Shown: one piece after another, positions 46,101-55,614 of the stretch
Layout of the letters: each line of letters starts with the position of its first letter
Position numbering within the stretch: position 1 is the stretch's first letter
Assembly: GCF_039555335.1 (NCBI RefSeq)
Contig: NW_027305505.1
Location: 208,501-272,500, forward strand
From: Amphiura filiformis
Taxonomy: Eukaryota > Echinodermata > Ophiuroidea > Amphilepidida > Amphiuridae
Direction: 5' to 3'
DNA length: 64,000 nt
Made by a program: the position numbers and the translations under genes
Notes under the pieces: model-generated
What the model was told of the DNA's origin: nothing
Databases searched by the model: none
The model's input: only the letters and a program-made list of their open reading frames with translations

Positions 46101-46888
46101 TAACATATAAAATGCACCACTTTGGGGGTTACAGCCCATTGAATATTGCTATATTTCAGAAAGAAAAAAAATACGAAAAACACCCTATTTGAAACAATGG
46201 TATATCCCAAGCAGGACAGGATGTTTGTTCGACAACTGCCTTTTTAGAAAGCTTACGTGTTGCCAATCATTTTATGTAACTTTCAAGGTTTACCTCTATT
46301 TTCCCTTTATATGGTGAATCCTGAAAGTTACTAGGATTTTAGCCTTGTAAAAGTGCCAAAATAGTTCAAAACCTGTCATTTGATGTTTTTGGTCGTTGCT
46401 ATGGTAACGAAGGTGCAGTGATGAAATAATTTTGATTTTTGTAGACTTTGACCAAAGTTGCATCCTGACATAAAGTATGAAGAATTTGTTTTTGATTTTC
46501 TTTGACTGGTACACAATACTACTCTTAATATCGCATCGGCACATTAAAGATACAGAACACATCTGGAAAATGTTTTAAGTTGATAATATGATAAAGTGTA
46601 AATCAGTCCCGGGAAATCAGAACGTTTTACTAATGGGACCAAGTTTCAAGAAGTGAGCCGAGGTGGGGCTTTTTAAACTCCATTCATCAAGGTGTACGGT
46701 GTATATGTATACGGGAGCCGCAATGTTCAACGCTTAGAGCCAACACTAGGATAGTGTGAGAGTTACAAGCTTATTGTCCCCTTCAACAATATAATTTTTG
46801 ATGGGATCAAAATTGATCGGCCGTCACTAACAAAAGGGTATTGTAGTCCAACCCAGTCTCTCTACTAAGGTGCTAGTATCTAACGTCT
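43198..46888. other. Long spacer with low-complexity patches
   Basis: Contains a G/T-rich patch at 43990-44060 (GGGGTGTGTCGGGGGGGGGC), a pyrimidine-rich patch at 45005-45200, and a 43-bp block at 44781-44823 that recurs inverted at 36810-36852. ORFs here are composition-driven. No gene or element recognised. Confidence 0.45.
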
Positions 46889-47510
46889 GCACAAAAAGTA
46901 ACGCAGCTTTTATAAATACGCCTATAGCTTCAGAACTAACTACAAAAAGCAGCAGCCATTAAAGTTGCCCCGTAGGGTTAAAAGGAAACAAATTGAATTG
47001 GTTAAACCTGTGATCATAACGAAAACGTTTGCGTACCTGGAATTTTCACACAATATCCTGTAACTTCTATTAGAAACGTCCAATTTCTAAAATCTAAAAT
47101 TTCTAAGAAAGCTAAATATATGTACATTTTAGAAATTAAAACATTACTACCAATGGTAATAGAAAAAATTAAACTTTCTCAGTATAGTTCATTCTGGGAC
47201 ACCCTGTAAAATATCAGTACAGCGAAAGATGGTGACCGCGAAAGACGGTGACAGTTGACCGCTAAGCACTGTACAAGAGTCTTAAAGTGCCAACGTTACG
47301 CATATTAATTCAATGACAGTGCCATCTGTTGTTATTCAGTTTATTCCGTATATATTTTTAAGCTATATTTGGACAAAATAAAAAAAAGGCAAACTAACTA
47401 CAAAAATCAGCAGCCATTAAGGTTGCCCCGTAGGGTTAAAAGGAAACAAATTGGTTAAACCTTTGATCATAACACACACATTTGCGTACCTGGAATTTTC
47501 TTAGGTTAGG
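46889..47510. repeat. Repeat cluster: single MITE arm and a ~110-bp direct repeat
   Basis: 46890-46933 is one arm of the 39411-39850 MITE family. 46939-47046 and 47396-47500 are direct copies (both with GCAGCCATTAA, GTTGCCCCGTAGGGTTAAAA and TTTGCGTACCTGGAATTTTC) 457 bp apart. Between them, at 47196-47211, GGGACACCCTG matches the terminus of the CAGGGTGTCCC elements without a visible partner. Confidence 0.65.
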
Positions 47511-47539
47511 GGTCAGCGAATATTTGGACACTTGGTTCA

Positions 47540-47891
47540 AACATTGGGTCGAAGATCCTTGTTAACTTTTATTGGCCACCGTCTCTGTCCAGTGCGGCTG
47601 GTTTACTCTGATATAAATGAGCTCCTTAAAACCACGTTCAACTATGTCCAGTTTTTGAACTCTGTCCAAATTTATATGATGGCCGGAAAACTCGATGTTG
47701 ATGTGTTGAGAGACATCAGATGAGGTAGAGCTGGTGTGGTGGTGTTCAAAACATATGGTGAAAAGCGACCTCTTGATCTCCCCGACATGAAGATTCGGAA
47801 CACTGTTCTTTGCGGGTTTGTCCTTTTCATGGGATGAAATATACTGCCCCAGCTGTGTCCTTCTTCTTTGTTTTGTCATTAGGAGAAACAA
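47540..47891 (-). pseudogene. Penelope-like/GIY-YIG element, C-terminal fragment
   Basis: The minus-strand frame (47562-47891) reads RRRTQLGQYISSHEKDKPAK, SQHINIEFSGHHINLDRVQK and LDIVERGFKELIYIRVNQPH. This follows the pattern 'H....H.ID......D.E....R..KE.I.IR...P' at the distal end of GIY-YIG regions in Penelope-like elements, but differs clearly from the two families above. The GIY-YIG core is absent. Family assignment is tentative. Confidence 0.5.
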
Positions 47892-47974
47892 GCAGTTGCC
47901 TTGGGTTTGATACTCACTTTTATACCGTAGGTGCCCAAGGTTATTCTAAGCGCCTCGGATTCCTATACCCTTTA

Positions 47975-48276
47975 GGGGCGCACCATTAGATTTCCAGGGG
48001 GGTCCCACTAGTGTGACGAAAAAAAAATGCTCACTAGTGAGACGAAAAAAAATTGTTTGCCTCACTGATGAGTAAAAAAAAATTCCCCACCCAACTTTGT
48101 ATAAAAATTTACATTAAAATTGAAAAAAAAATACTTCGCCGCCGAAGGCGGCGAAAAAAAAATTTGGTGCTCTCGGAGGCGAAAAAAAAACATTCCGCCG
48201 CCTTGGCGAAAAAAAAAAAAATTCTGCCTGACCCAAACTCCCATGCCCCCCCCCTGAGTATCTAATGGTGCGTCCC
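47975..48276. mobile_element. 302-bp Harbinger-like MITE made of A-tract repeats
   Basis: The inverted ends start GGG(G/A)CGCACCATTAGAT and continue into CAGGGGGG. TTA flanks both sides (47972-47974 and 48277-48279), the target duplication typical of PIF/Harbinger. The interior has about nine runs of 7-13 A spaced by 15-35 bp, several preceded by GGCGA or GACGA words (CCGCCGAAGGCGGCGA). No coding; frames there are artefacts. Confidence 0.8.
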
Positions 48277-48630
48277 TTATGTATGGCAAACCCACTTCGT
48301 CCGCATAATGCAAAAATGACGTAAATGTATTTTCTATAACTTTGTAAGAGAAGCAAATTCCTTTTTACCAATCTTTATATTCAGATTTCTATAAGAATCA
48401 CTTGAATTGTTTAAGCTATCTTATTTAAATAATACTAATCATATAAATGATGATATATGTTGTAATTAAAAACATAGCGTACTTTATATCGTAAATGCAT
48501 TAGCCGTTCTTGCAGTGAATGTAACATTGGCGAATGTGGCACTTACGTCCTTGGTGCATTCTACACTTGATTTCCACAGAATACAACACTGATGTTAGTA
48601 ACACTTACGTCAGTGTTGCACTCTGCTAAA
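48277..48630. other. Spacer
   Basis: AT-rich. At 48598-48620 AACACTTACGTCAGTGTT is a near-palindrome. No gene. Confidence 0.4.
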
Positions 48631-48750
48631 TATATTACCTGCGAATATCGCGCCTGCGTATATATTACCAGCGCAGATTGCGCGTGAGCATATATTACCT
48701 GCGCACGTTGCGCATGCGCATATAATATGCGCAGATTGCGCCTGCAGTAT
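48631..48750. repeat. 30-bp tandem array, AT/GC alternating
   Basis: Four units start at 48631, 48661, 48691 and 48721, a period of exactly 30 bp. Each begins TATATTACC (the last TATAATATG) followed by a GCG-rich half with alternating purine/pyrimidine (TGCGCATGCGCA). It is followed by a (TA)n run at about 48748-48760. Confidence 0.85.
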
Positions 48751-48907
48751 ATATATATATCGTCGGTCGCAACACATAGTGGCGTACGTGCAGGAAAAGT
48801 ACAAAATAAGTTTCAGGGAAAAACACGTTTGATGCTAATAATAACATAGTCAATACTTTTCCAATATTATCTCTCAGTGGACCAATTTCATTTGAAATTG
48901 AAGTTAA

Positions 48908-49244
48908 AGGAGTATTTCGTGATCCTAGCATCCTCTTTTTATGACATTTTTCAGTAAATAAAAAAAAAAAAGCATATTCCCAAAATGTCAGTTGATTCCG
49001 ATATTGCGTTTGCGAGTTATGCTTGATTATGTGTATTACACTGCTCCATAGACAATACGTTGTAATTTCGTTCTGGTGCACCAGAACGAAATTCAAATTT
49101 CACGATATCTTTGCTAAACGAATTAATCTGCAAGAAATATTTTGTAAATAAACATTATGTAGCCAGAGGTTTCCAGTGATATAAAAATCTCAACTTTTTT
49201 TGAGAAAAGTGGGGGGATGAGGCTGTGGATCACGAAGTGCCCCT
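48908..49244. mobile_element. 337-bp TTAA-flanked foldback element with central palindrome
   Basis: Ends AGGAGTATTTCGTGATCC (left) and, reverse-complemented, AGGGGCACTTCGTGATCC (right), with TTAA immediately outside both (48904-48907 and 49245-49248), as in piggyBac- or Kolobok-type insertion. A perfect 30-bp palindrome at 49064-49093 (half-site AATTTCGTTCTGGTG) lies within about 3 bp of the centre. No coding. Confidence 0.8.
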
Positions 49245-49410
49245 TTAAAGGATTAAACTTTTTAACTATAACTGTTAGGAAATAACGAGAAATGCTCAGA
49301 TTACCTATCCGAGTCATTTTCGTAGAATTTTGTGAGTTGACTTTGTAGATCAGGCAAATCTAACATGCTTTAGCTTGCGCTTATAAAAAATAACAAAGAC
49401 ATACAAAACG

Positions 49411-49638
49411 ATGGAGTGGGTTGCAGCAGCCGCTGAAGCAGGTCATAAAACATCGTTAAATTATGTAGAAAATTTGGTGCAGAATACATTTGGAGCTGCT
49501 GCTCAAGGTGACCGTAAATATATTCTTATAATGCTAAAAAAGTGGGGAGCAGCTGATTGTGTTTTAACAATAACATGTGAAGAATGTGCAGGTCATAAAT
49601 TTACGAAAATAAACGATGAGGAGATGACTTCCATATGA
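49411..49638 (+). CDS. Unrecognised 75-residue open frame
   Basis: ATG to TGA, 75 codons, starting MEWVAAAAEAGHKTSL and containing CVLTITCEECAGHKF. It has an Ala-rich start, no signal peptide and no membrane segment. The codon choice looks more protein-like than the surrounding DNA. It sits inside the TRPM intron on the opposite strand with no recognised splice partner or element borders, so it could be a remnant of a transposon protein, a micro-exon or chance. Confidence 0.2.
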   Translation: MEWVAAAAEAGHKTSLNYVENLVQNTFGAAAQGDRKYILIMLKKWGAADCVLTITCEECAGHKFTKINDEEMTSI

Positions 49639-50012
49639 TTACAAAGTAACATTAACACCATCCCAGAAAACTAAAAAGTATGCAAACCACATAAAATACA
49701 TATATGTATATGTTAGTTAAAAAATAAAATATTCTCAAATTAATACCAAAGATGTTCATTTTTGAACAAAAATAAAAGATGGTTTGCGTTTGTATAAAAT
49801 GAAATGAGAGATAAAAACGTGTCGAAGCATTTGAAATATGTTTGGGGATGTATCAAACGTTTGTTCGAAGAACCTTCAGAACAAAGTGAACTGTCACATT
49901 GAGAGCCAGTACAAAAAAGTAGACGCTGCTTTTCTCGAAGCAGATATTTTCAAGTTAGATCGTTTTACCAAATCAGGGCCGAACATAGCAAATAAATAAA
50001 AATCATACGTAC

Positions 50013-50165
50013 TTGACGGAATTCCTCTGAGATCAGCGTGAACACCCACACAATAAATACATATTCCAGGGGACTTGGCCGTAGCGGTATTTCCACATCA
50101 TATATCGTAAACTTGTTGGATAGCATAACGACAGAGAATAGCCCTAAGAACATGATGTACGATAT
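50013..50165 (-). CDS. TRPM-type cation channel, exon encoding S1-S2
   Basis: A 51-codon exon reading ISYIMFLGLFSVVMLSNKF (S1) and PSPLEYVFIVWVFTLISEEF followed by RQ (S2, with the TRPM hallmark 'E...IY.WVF.L..EE.RQ'). The acceptor CTTACTCTCCGCAG lies just to the right (AG at 50166-50167) and the donor GTACGT starts at 50012. Both ends are phase 0. It joins in frame with the exon at 15352-15600 (next residues IAQGDADSW), reproducing the S2 to S2-S3-linker order of TRPM channels. TRPM subunits form tetrameric plasma-membrane cation channels; the N-terminal homology regions, pore and TRP box must lie outside the window or in unrecognised exons. Confidence 0.88.
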
Positions 50166-50811
50166 CTGCGGAGAGTAAGTGTGATGTCATAAAAGTAGGA
50201 ATTACTAACCGTTTAACTTAAAAAAATTATCCTCCAGTCTCACTGTACTTTACATGATAAATACACTTGTGTTTATCCAATGTATTGATTGGTCACTTGG
50301 TCACTCGTCAGTCGGCGAGGAGGTGATGTGTACCTATATTTATTATATAATTTGGGTAGACCACCTATTATATAACTGGGACACCCCCTTGAGATTTCTT
50401 GAAATTCCCCTGTCTTATTGACAACATCATCTTATTCAAGCGGGAGTTTCCATTGGTTATTGAACATCAGAAAAGTATAGACCTAATCCTGTAATGGGAC
50501 CCCCCCCCCCCTCCCCACCTACCCATAAATAAGTAGAGTATTATAGCATGCTGGGAAAATCCCTGAAAAGTGTCCACTATCTAATAATAGAACATGAATG
50601 TAATGTTGGTGTAAAAACTATCAGACAATAACAAGATCTTGACATATTTTCGATCTATGAATTTAACACAGCGTCGTGTTTAGAAATCTTAATACTTTGA
50701 AACTGTCATATTGTAGTTATAGTGAAGTCACTAAACATTCGGCGACTGCACGAAGGAGACTTTCGGTTATGCTAAAAGTGAGCAATCATCTCGAAAGAGG
50801 GATTTATTTTA
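50166..50811. other. TRPM intron upstream of the S1 exon
   Basis: Contains a pyrimidine tract before the acceptor and a C-rich run (about 50500-50512). No repeat recognised. Confidence 0.45.
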
Positions 50812-51684
50812 GGGGTCGTCCATAATTTTCGCCATTTTCACTTACGTACAAAGCGTACGTAACTTTTTACCCCCCTCCCTCCCTCGAGTTACGTACAAAT
50901 AAAATGGCGAAGGATTTCCATGAGTAAATAGCAAAATTGAGATGTTGGGTTGGGGTTAGAGTTTATGTGAAAGGTTCGATTATGTTTAGGTTTGGGATTA
51001 GTGTTCCAGGAGGACAGTTGGTTCTGGATTAATGTGTTTACAGAAAGTTGTGACATGCTGAAAAAAAAACTTCTTTTTAAACCATATTTTCATGAAAACG
51101 AGAGCCATCAATAAATTAAAATATAGCTTAAAATGCAGCCCGACTCTGAACTAAATGACTAATGTACCCCAAAATCTGCCGAAAATTCCAATACTTTAAT
51201 GTCCACTAAGAACCTCCGGGATCACATCATATATATGGGGTACCAGGGGGACATCCCTTTGGCATGTTTGATGTACTAGTTTGCGCTTGCAATTATGGGT
51301 TTCAAGTCTTTTGTCACAATTAACAGTGACAATCCACACTTGAGCCTTTGCTGCCATAAAGTGCAGATAGAAAATATTTTGGTATGAACTTAATTAAGCA
51401 TAATGTAAAATAGGTCCATTGTGCATATTAGACTCAAAATTAAAGAGAAAGTCATTGTTTGCATGGCATGTTACAGAAATTGTTTAAAAAATTTAACAAT
51501 TTTAGGTCAATTTTATATGAATAAAATATTGGAAAATATCATAATCTATCACTTTAATTTTTTTTTATTGATCAAACAAATCGCCATTTTTCTTACGTAC
51601 ACATGCCCAGGATTTTCACCCCCTCCCTCCCTCTTACGTACGCTTTGTACGTAAGTGAAAATGGCGAAAATTATGGACGGCCCC
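50812..51684. mobile_element. 873-bp Harbinger-like MITE, GGGG(T/C)CGTCCATAA termini
   Basis: The left end reads GGGGTCGTCCATAATTTTCG and the right end, reverse-complemented, GGGGCCGTCCATAATTTTCG, with the match continuing through CCATTTTCACTTACGTACAA and AGCGTACGTAA (about 51 bp, one difference). TTA flanks both sides (50809-50811 and 51685-51687), as in PIF/Harbinger. TACGTAC words cluster at both ends. No transposase; the interior is AT-rich. Confidence 0.85.
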
Positions 51685-52915
51685 TTAGAGAGTAGAATTA
51701 ACCCCCTTTGAAAACAAACTATCTACATATCGCTCGCAGTCAGCTTTAAGAGGAGTTGGTTGTTAACCCCTGACTGGTCATACACAAACTTATCAAATCA
51801 AATCAAACGAAGTATCAATCTGAACTGAAATAACCTATTCCAATAGATGGTAACATGTATTGTATATTTTTAACCCATTTTATTCATTGCACTATGACCG
51901 TCGACCACAAACCAGCCGTAAACTCGGCAAATTGTATTCTGAGTTACAGTGTAAAATGTGTATGAAAGTCGTATTCATAGGTACCTCAAGTTGGTGCTAC
52001 ATGTATCTCATTTTGCTAGTGCCAGTCTAACACCCTTTAAACCAATCAATAATGATATTATTAAAGAGGATACCTATGAATATGGAATTTTCAAAAAGCC
52101 CAAGCCTCTGTTTGCTTTGGATAAATCCTGTTCAAGTGGTGGGTTACAAAGCATTGTATTTTGTGTAGGTATGTATAACCAACAATTAACAATTAGAGGA
52201 CATTCCAGAACCTCGTTGACTTGGGAATGATTTGAAATGACCGCCAATTATGACTATTTGATAATTATTACCATCAAAGTGGAAAAGAGGCACATATAGA
52301 ACCGAAATAAGGTACCATTTTTGCAAAGTTCAACAAACCATAACCCCGCTTCTTGATATCGTTTGAAGTCAAATGACATACCATTTAAATCTTATATTTT
52401 CTAAACACGAAATAAAACAAAATTGACCGTGCCGACTTTACGGCTGGTTTGTGGTGTGGTGGACGGTCACAATTATTAATTACTTGTTTCAAACTCAGGT
52501 ACCTCACTCAAAGGGAAAGTTGATTAGACACATGCTGTGTTAGGTTTACAGTATGGATACTGAGATAGTGTATGTGTTCATCTTATAATGGACATGACGA
52601 CCCATGATATAATCATAACATTTGAATAGGTCGGTGTTGCAATGTAAGCTTTTTTGCCTAATATATTGCCTGCTGACACCAAAAGTTCACTATATTTGAA
52701 TGCTTAACTAACACCGACAATTAGAGGAAAGCAATTTTACTTCAACACACACTCATGATGATTGTAATAATAAACCACACCCCCTTAATAATTTTATGGA
52801 ATCACCTCAAGAAAAAAGCGATTATTTTACATATCAATGGATGTCGGTTACTCGAATTACGCTTTTAATACTCCTGTTCTTATCTAAGTATTGAGGTATT
52901 TCGAAAAAAAAAAAT
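51685..52915. other. Spacer
   Basis: AT-rich with no gene or recognised repeat. GACCG, CGGCTGGTTTGTGG-like words at 51898-51920 and 52428-52460 occur in opposite orientation (ACCACAAACCAGCCGTAAA and TTTACGGCTGGTTTGTGG), suggesting another inverted-repeat element of about 560 bp (see findings). Confidence 0.4.
51896..52470. repeat. Probable inverted-repeat element (GACCGTC...ACCAGCCGTAAA)
   Basis: At 51897-51923 the sequence reads GACCGTCGACCACAAACCAG then CCGTAAA. At 52438-52468 it reads TTTACGGCTGGTTTGTGG, then TGTGGTGGACGGTC. These are reverse complements over about 25 bp with a small gap. The interior has no transposase. Border duplications were not identified. Confidence 0.6.
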
Positions 52916-52939
52916 GTAGGTTAATTTGGAAAATGGCTA

Positions 52940-53165
52940 GGTACCACTTGTCTATCTTTCTAACTTTGAAAAATATGTTTATCGGGTTAGGAACAGTGTT
53001 AGGTTTCACTTTTCTAACCTTGACATACATTTAGCTGGTTAGAAAAAATAGATTTAACTTTTCTAACTTAAAAAATAGCCGGTTAGGAAAATGATGTTTC
53101 AACTGTCTACTTTAAAAAAAAAGGAAAATGCCTAATCTCAAAATATAAGTAGCTGGTTATTTTTA
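52940..53165. repeat. Imperfect short tandem repeats, TTTCTAAC/GGTTAG words
   Basis: The words TTTCTAAC(C/T)TT and AGC(T/C)GGTTAG(A/G)AAA alternate several times with variable spacing. No coding. Confidence 0.5.
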
Positions 53166-53467
53166 AAGCTACGTGGCCAAAAATGCACCGACTTAAAAAG
53201 GGGGTGAGCATTTTTACACAAAGTGTATGCAATTTTATACATTTTGGAGCACATTTTTTTTTCAAAATTTAACCGCGATATCAAGTCGGTGCATATTTAC
53301 AGTGACGAGTGGTCAAACATGATCACGTATTTTTAAATGATATTTTTGAAATCTACTGAGGAATGCGGCTTTTTTCAACGTTTTTCACCGAAATATGTTT
53401 GCGTCAAAATAAGCTTGAGACTGAAACGGGAGGAGCTGTAGGCCTCAATCTAGATTTTTAAGCTTAC

Positions 53468-53695
53468 CTAATTTATTATGTCATCGCATTGTATTCGTTT
53501 ATTGAGATTTCCGTCATGCAATGTCAGGACTTCCTGGCCCAAATTGATGCAAAAATCGCATATGTACGAAGCTAAATTGTCCACGTAAACAGTCCGATCC
53601 AAGGAAAATGGGGTTCTATCGGCACAAAATACGCCAATTTTACCTCGTGGATCGGCTGACATTTCGGACAATTTCCGGTATAAAACATGGTTCAA
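53468..53695 (-). CDS. Unrecognised 75-residue open frame
   Basis: It reads from MNHVLYRKLSEMSADPRGK through GVFCADRTPFSLDRTVYVDN to CDDIIN and TAG. The composition looks protein-like (mixed charge, four Cys), but no family is recognised. The stop is followed directly by GTAAGC, a good donor sequence, so this may be a first exon read in the wrong extent, or an untranslated exon. It has the same orientation as the TRPM gene. Confidence 0.25.
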   Translation of the reverse strand: MNHVLYRKLSEMSADPRGKIGVFCADRTPFSLDRTVYVDNLASYICDFCINLGQEVLTLHDGNLNKRIQCDDIIN

Positions 53696-54264
53696 ATTCT
53701 TAGATTTTCTATACTTTTATTCCCCAGCGATTCGGGTCTATGCTGATATGGTGCCCATTTTTGGAGGTGCAACCATTGTTTTTAAATTCCCTGCCAAATT
53801 TCATAGTTTATCTTTGGAAACGACGCCATTATCGCCATTTTCGCCGTCGTGACTTCTTCACATTAGGCGAGGGGTTTCCCTAATAACAGTGCGAATTCGT
53901 AATACTTTGTTTCACATTAAATTATTATATTCGTAAGAAAGCAGCTTCTCCCCAGTTTTGGAAACTAGGGCAGTTGTATAGGTTATTAAAGAATTAGTAA
54001 AATTCTCAATCGTAAAACACTTCTAAATTCGTCATAACCATTATTACCCAATCAGCTTTCAGAACGTCATTCGCCCAATTTTCTAGGCCAATCAGCTCGA
54101 AGCATTTTTGCGAGCAACAAAATTGTTCACTGTTCGAATTGATTTTGGCAAGAGCAGACGGTTAAAAAATAGCTTGTGAATTTATCGTCTGTTACAAATT
54201 TTATTCCTTCTGTATTTTTTTAGAATACAGACTTGAGGTTAGCATGTAATCCCTAAGCTCTTGT

Positions 54265-54410
54265 TAGGTGATTTCGAGGGAATCTTGGAACAGTATGGAT
54301 GCTGCAGCCCGCCGGTTTGCGCCGGTGGGGTCTCTGTGGTGAAAATACAGTTCTGGGACTCCAGCGTTGACTCGATAATGCCCAAATCCCTTCGAGGTCA
54401 TAAGCCACTC
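54265..54410. other. Possible structured segment with nested stems
   Basis: TCGAGGGAATCTTGG (about 54276-54290) can pair with CCAAATCCCTTCGA (about 54385-54398), and CCGCCGG/CCGGTGG (about 54310-54330) forms an inner hairpin. The local GC content is above the surroundings. It could be a structured RNA or a decayed inverted repeat; I recognise no known RNA family. Confidence 0.3.
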
Positions 54411-54437
54411 AGCAAGAGTAGTTTCTTTTAGGAATCA

Positions 54438-54731
54438 GAACGACGGACATTATCTTTAAATATTAGGCTATTTTCATATCTGTTTCGTTATTCCAAAATT
54501 AATTATATTGTAAAGTATTTCCTGTGCGATTGAGTCACAGGAAATCCATTCAGTAACTTTCTGAATCGAGTACAGAGTTCGCCATTTTGTCAAATGGTAC
54601 CCGGTTCAAGCAATGGCTCCTTTAGCTCGTTCGAAATTAGGTCGGAACCTTGCTAGGTTAATTGCTCACGGGGATCACCGAGTCCCATGGTTACTGAATG
54701 CTGTTTATCATAGAAACGAGTCCGTCGTTCT
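54438..54731. repeat. Nested inverted repeats
   Basis: AGAACGACGGAC (about 54438-54449) and GTCCGTCGTTCT (about 54720-54731) are exact reverse complements of 12 bp; inside them CATTCAGTAAC and GTTACTGAATG form a second, 11-bp pair. The asymmetry of spacing suggests an element with a later insertion. No coding. Confidence 0.55.
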
Positions 54732-55189
54732 CTCCTGCCCCATTCCCAAAGTAAACAAAGAATAAAAATCCCCAAAAGAAAAAAAGCGAACAATGAACAA
54801 TTTCAAATAAATAAATAAATAACTATCACATGACTTGCAAGTCAGTTTTACATCAACGTTTTCCCCCTTGTTGTGTGCTCGTTCGATTGAGAGAATTGCG
54901 ACTTGTTCGCATACACTTTTGGGATGTTATTTTTGGAAGTTAAAAATCAAGCCAAAATAATCCCGTAATGCTCAGCTGATATGCAGTGACCTACAAATAT
55001 GCAATTTAAGTGATAGTTATGAAAGTTCTTATTTCTTTACAAAATAACAAGAAATAAGGTAGCGGTCTACCCCAAAATTCTAAAAGTCACATTGTTAAAC
55101 ACATAATAAAATAGTTTCACTTATAACACAATTATTGCAACAAATTTTTTAAATCATATTTTGTAAAACTAAGGACTAAATTTTTAATT

Positions 55190-55614
55190 TGTGACGTGTC
55201 ATGTCAAAAGGAGACACTTTTGGGCAGGTTATGCATTTTGAGTTTTTTTCATATCTTTAAATGTAGAGATATTTTGCTCGACAACGCCGTTTTCTACAAT
55301 GAAATCGGGCATTCCTAAGTGAAGATATTGGGTTCGAAAGTTATGGTATTATAAAATTGGAAATTGAGATATCGGCTTTAAAAATATTATTGACAATGTT
55401 GAGAATAGGAATTAACTTGAAAGATATCTCAAAAACTACAAGATGCCAGTTATATTTCGGTCTGAAACTATCAGACAATATTTTTAGCATTAATAACATC
55501 ACAAATTCGCAACAAACCCAAATTGAAAAAAAAAATCACCCACCGGCAGATTTTTGGCTATTTCTCCATTTATGATCCTGCCCAAAAGTGTCTCCTTTTG
55601 ACATGACACGTCAC
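55190..55614. mobile_element. 425-bp MITE, TGTGACGTGTCATGTC termini
   Basis: Inverted ends of 39 bp or more: TGTGACGTGTCATGTCAAAA followed by GGAGACACTTTTGGGCAGG on the left, the same reverse-complemented on the right, with no difference seen. The target duplication is not clear. The interior is AT-rich; the frame at 55357-55575 is not recognisable. Confidence 0.8.

Noticed and set aside
48053-48371. Frames with Phe or Lys runs
   Set aside because: They follow from the A-tracts of the Harbinger-like MITE.
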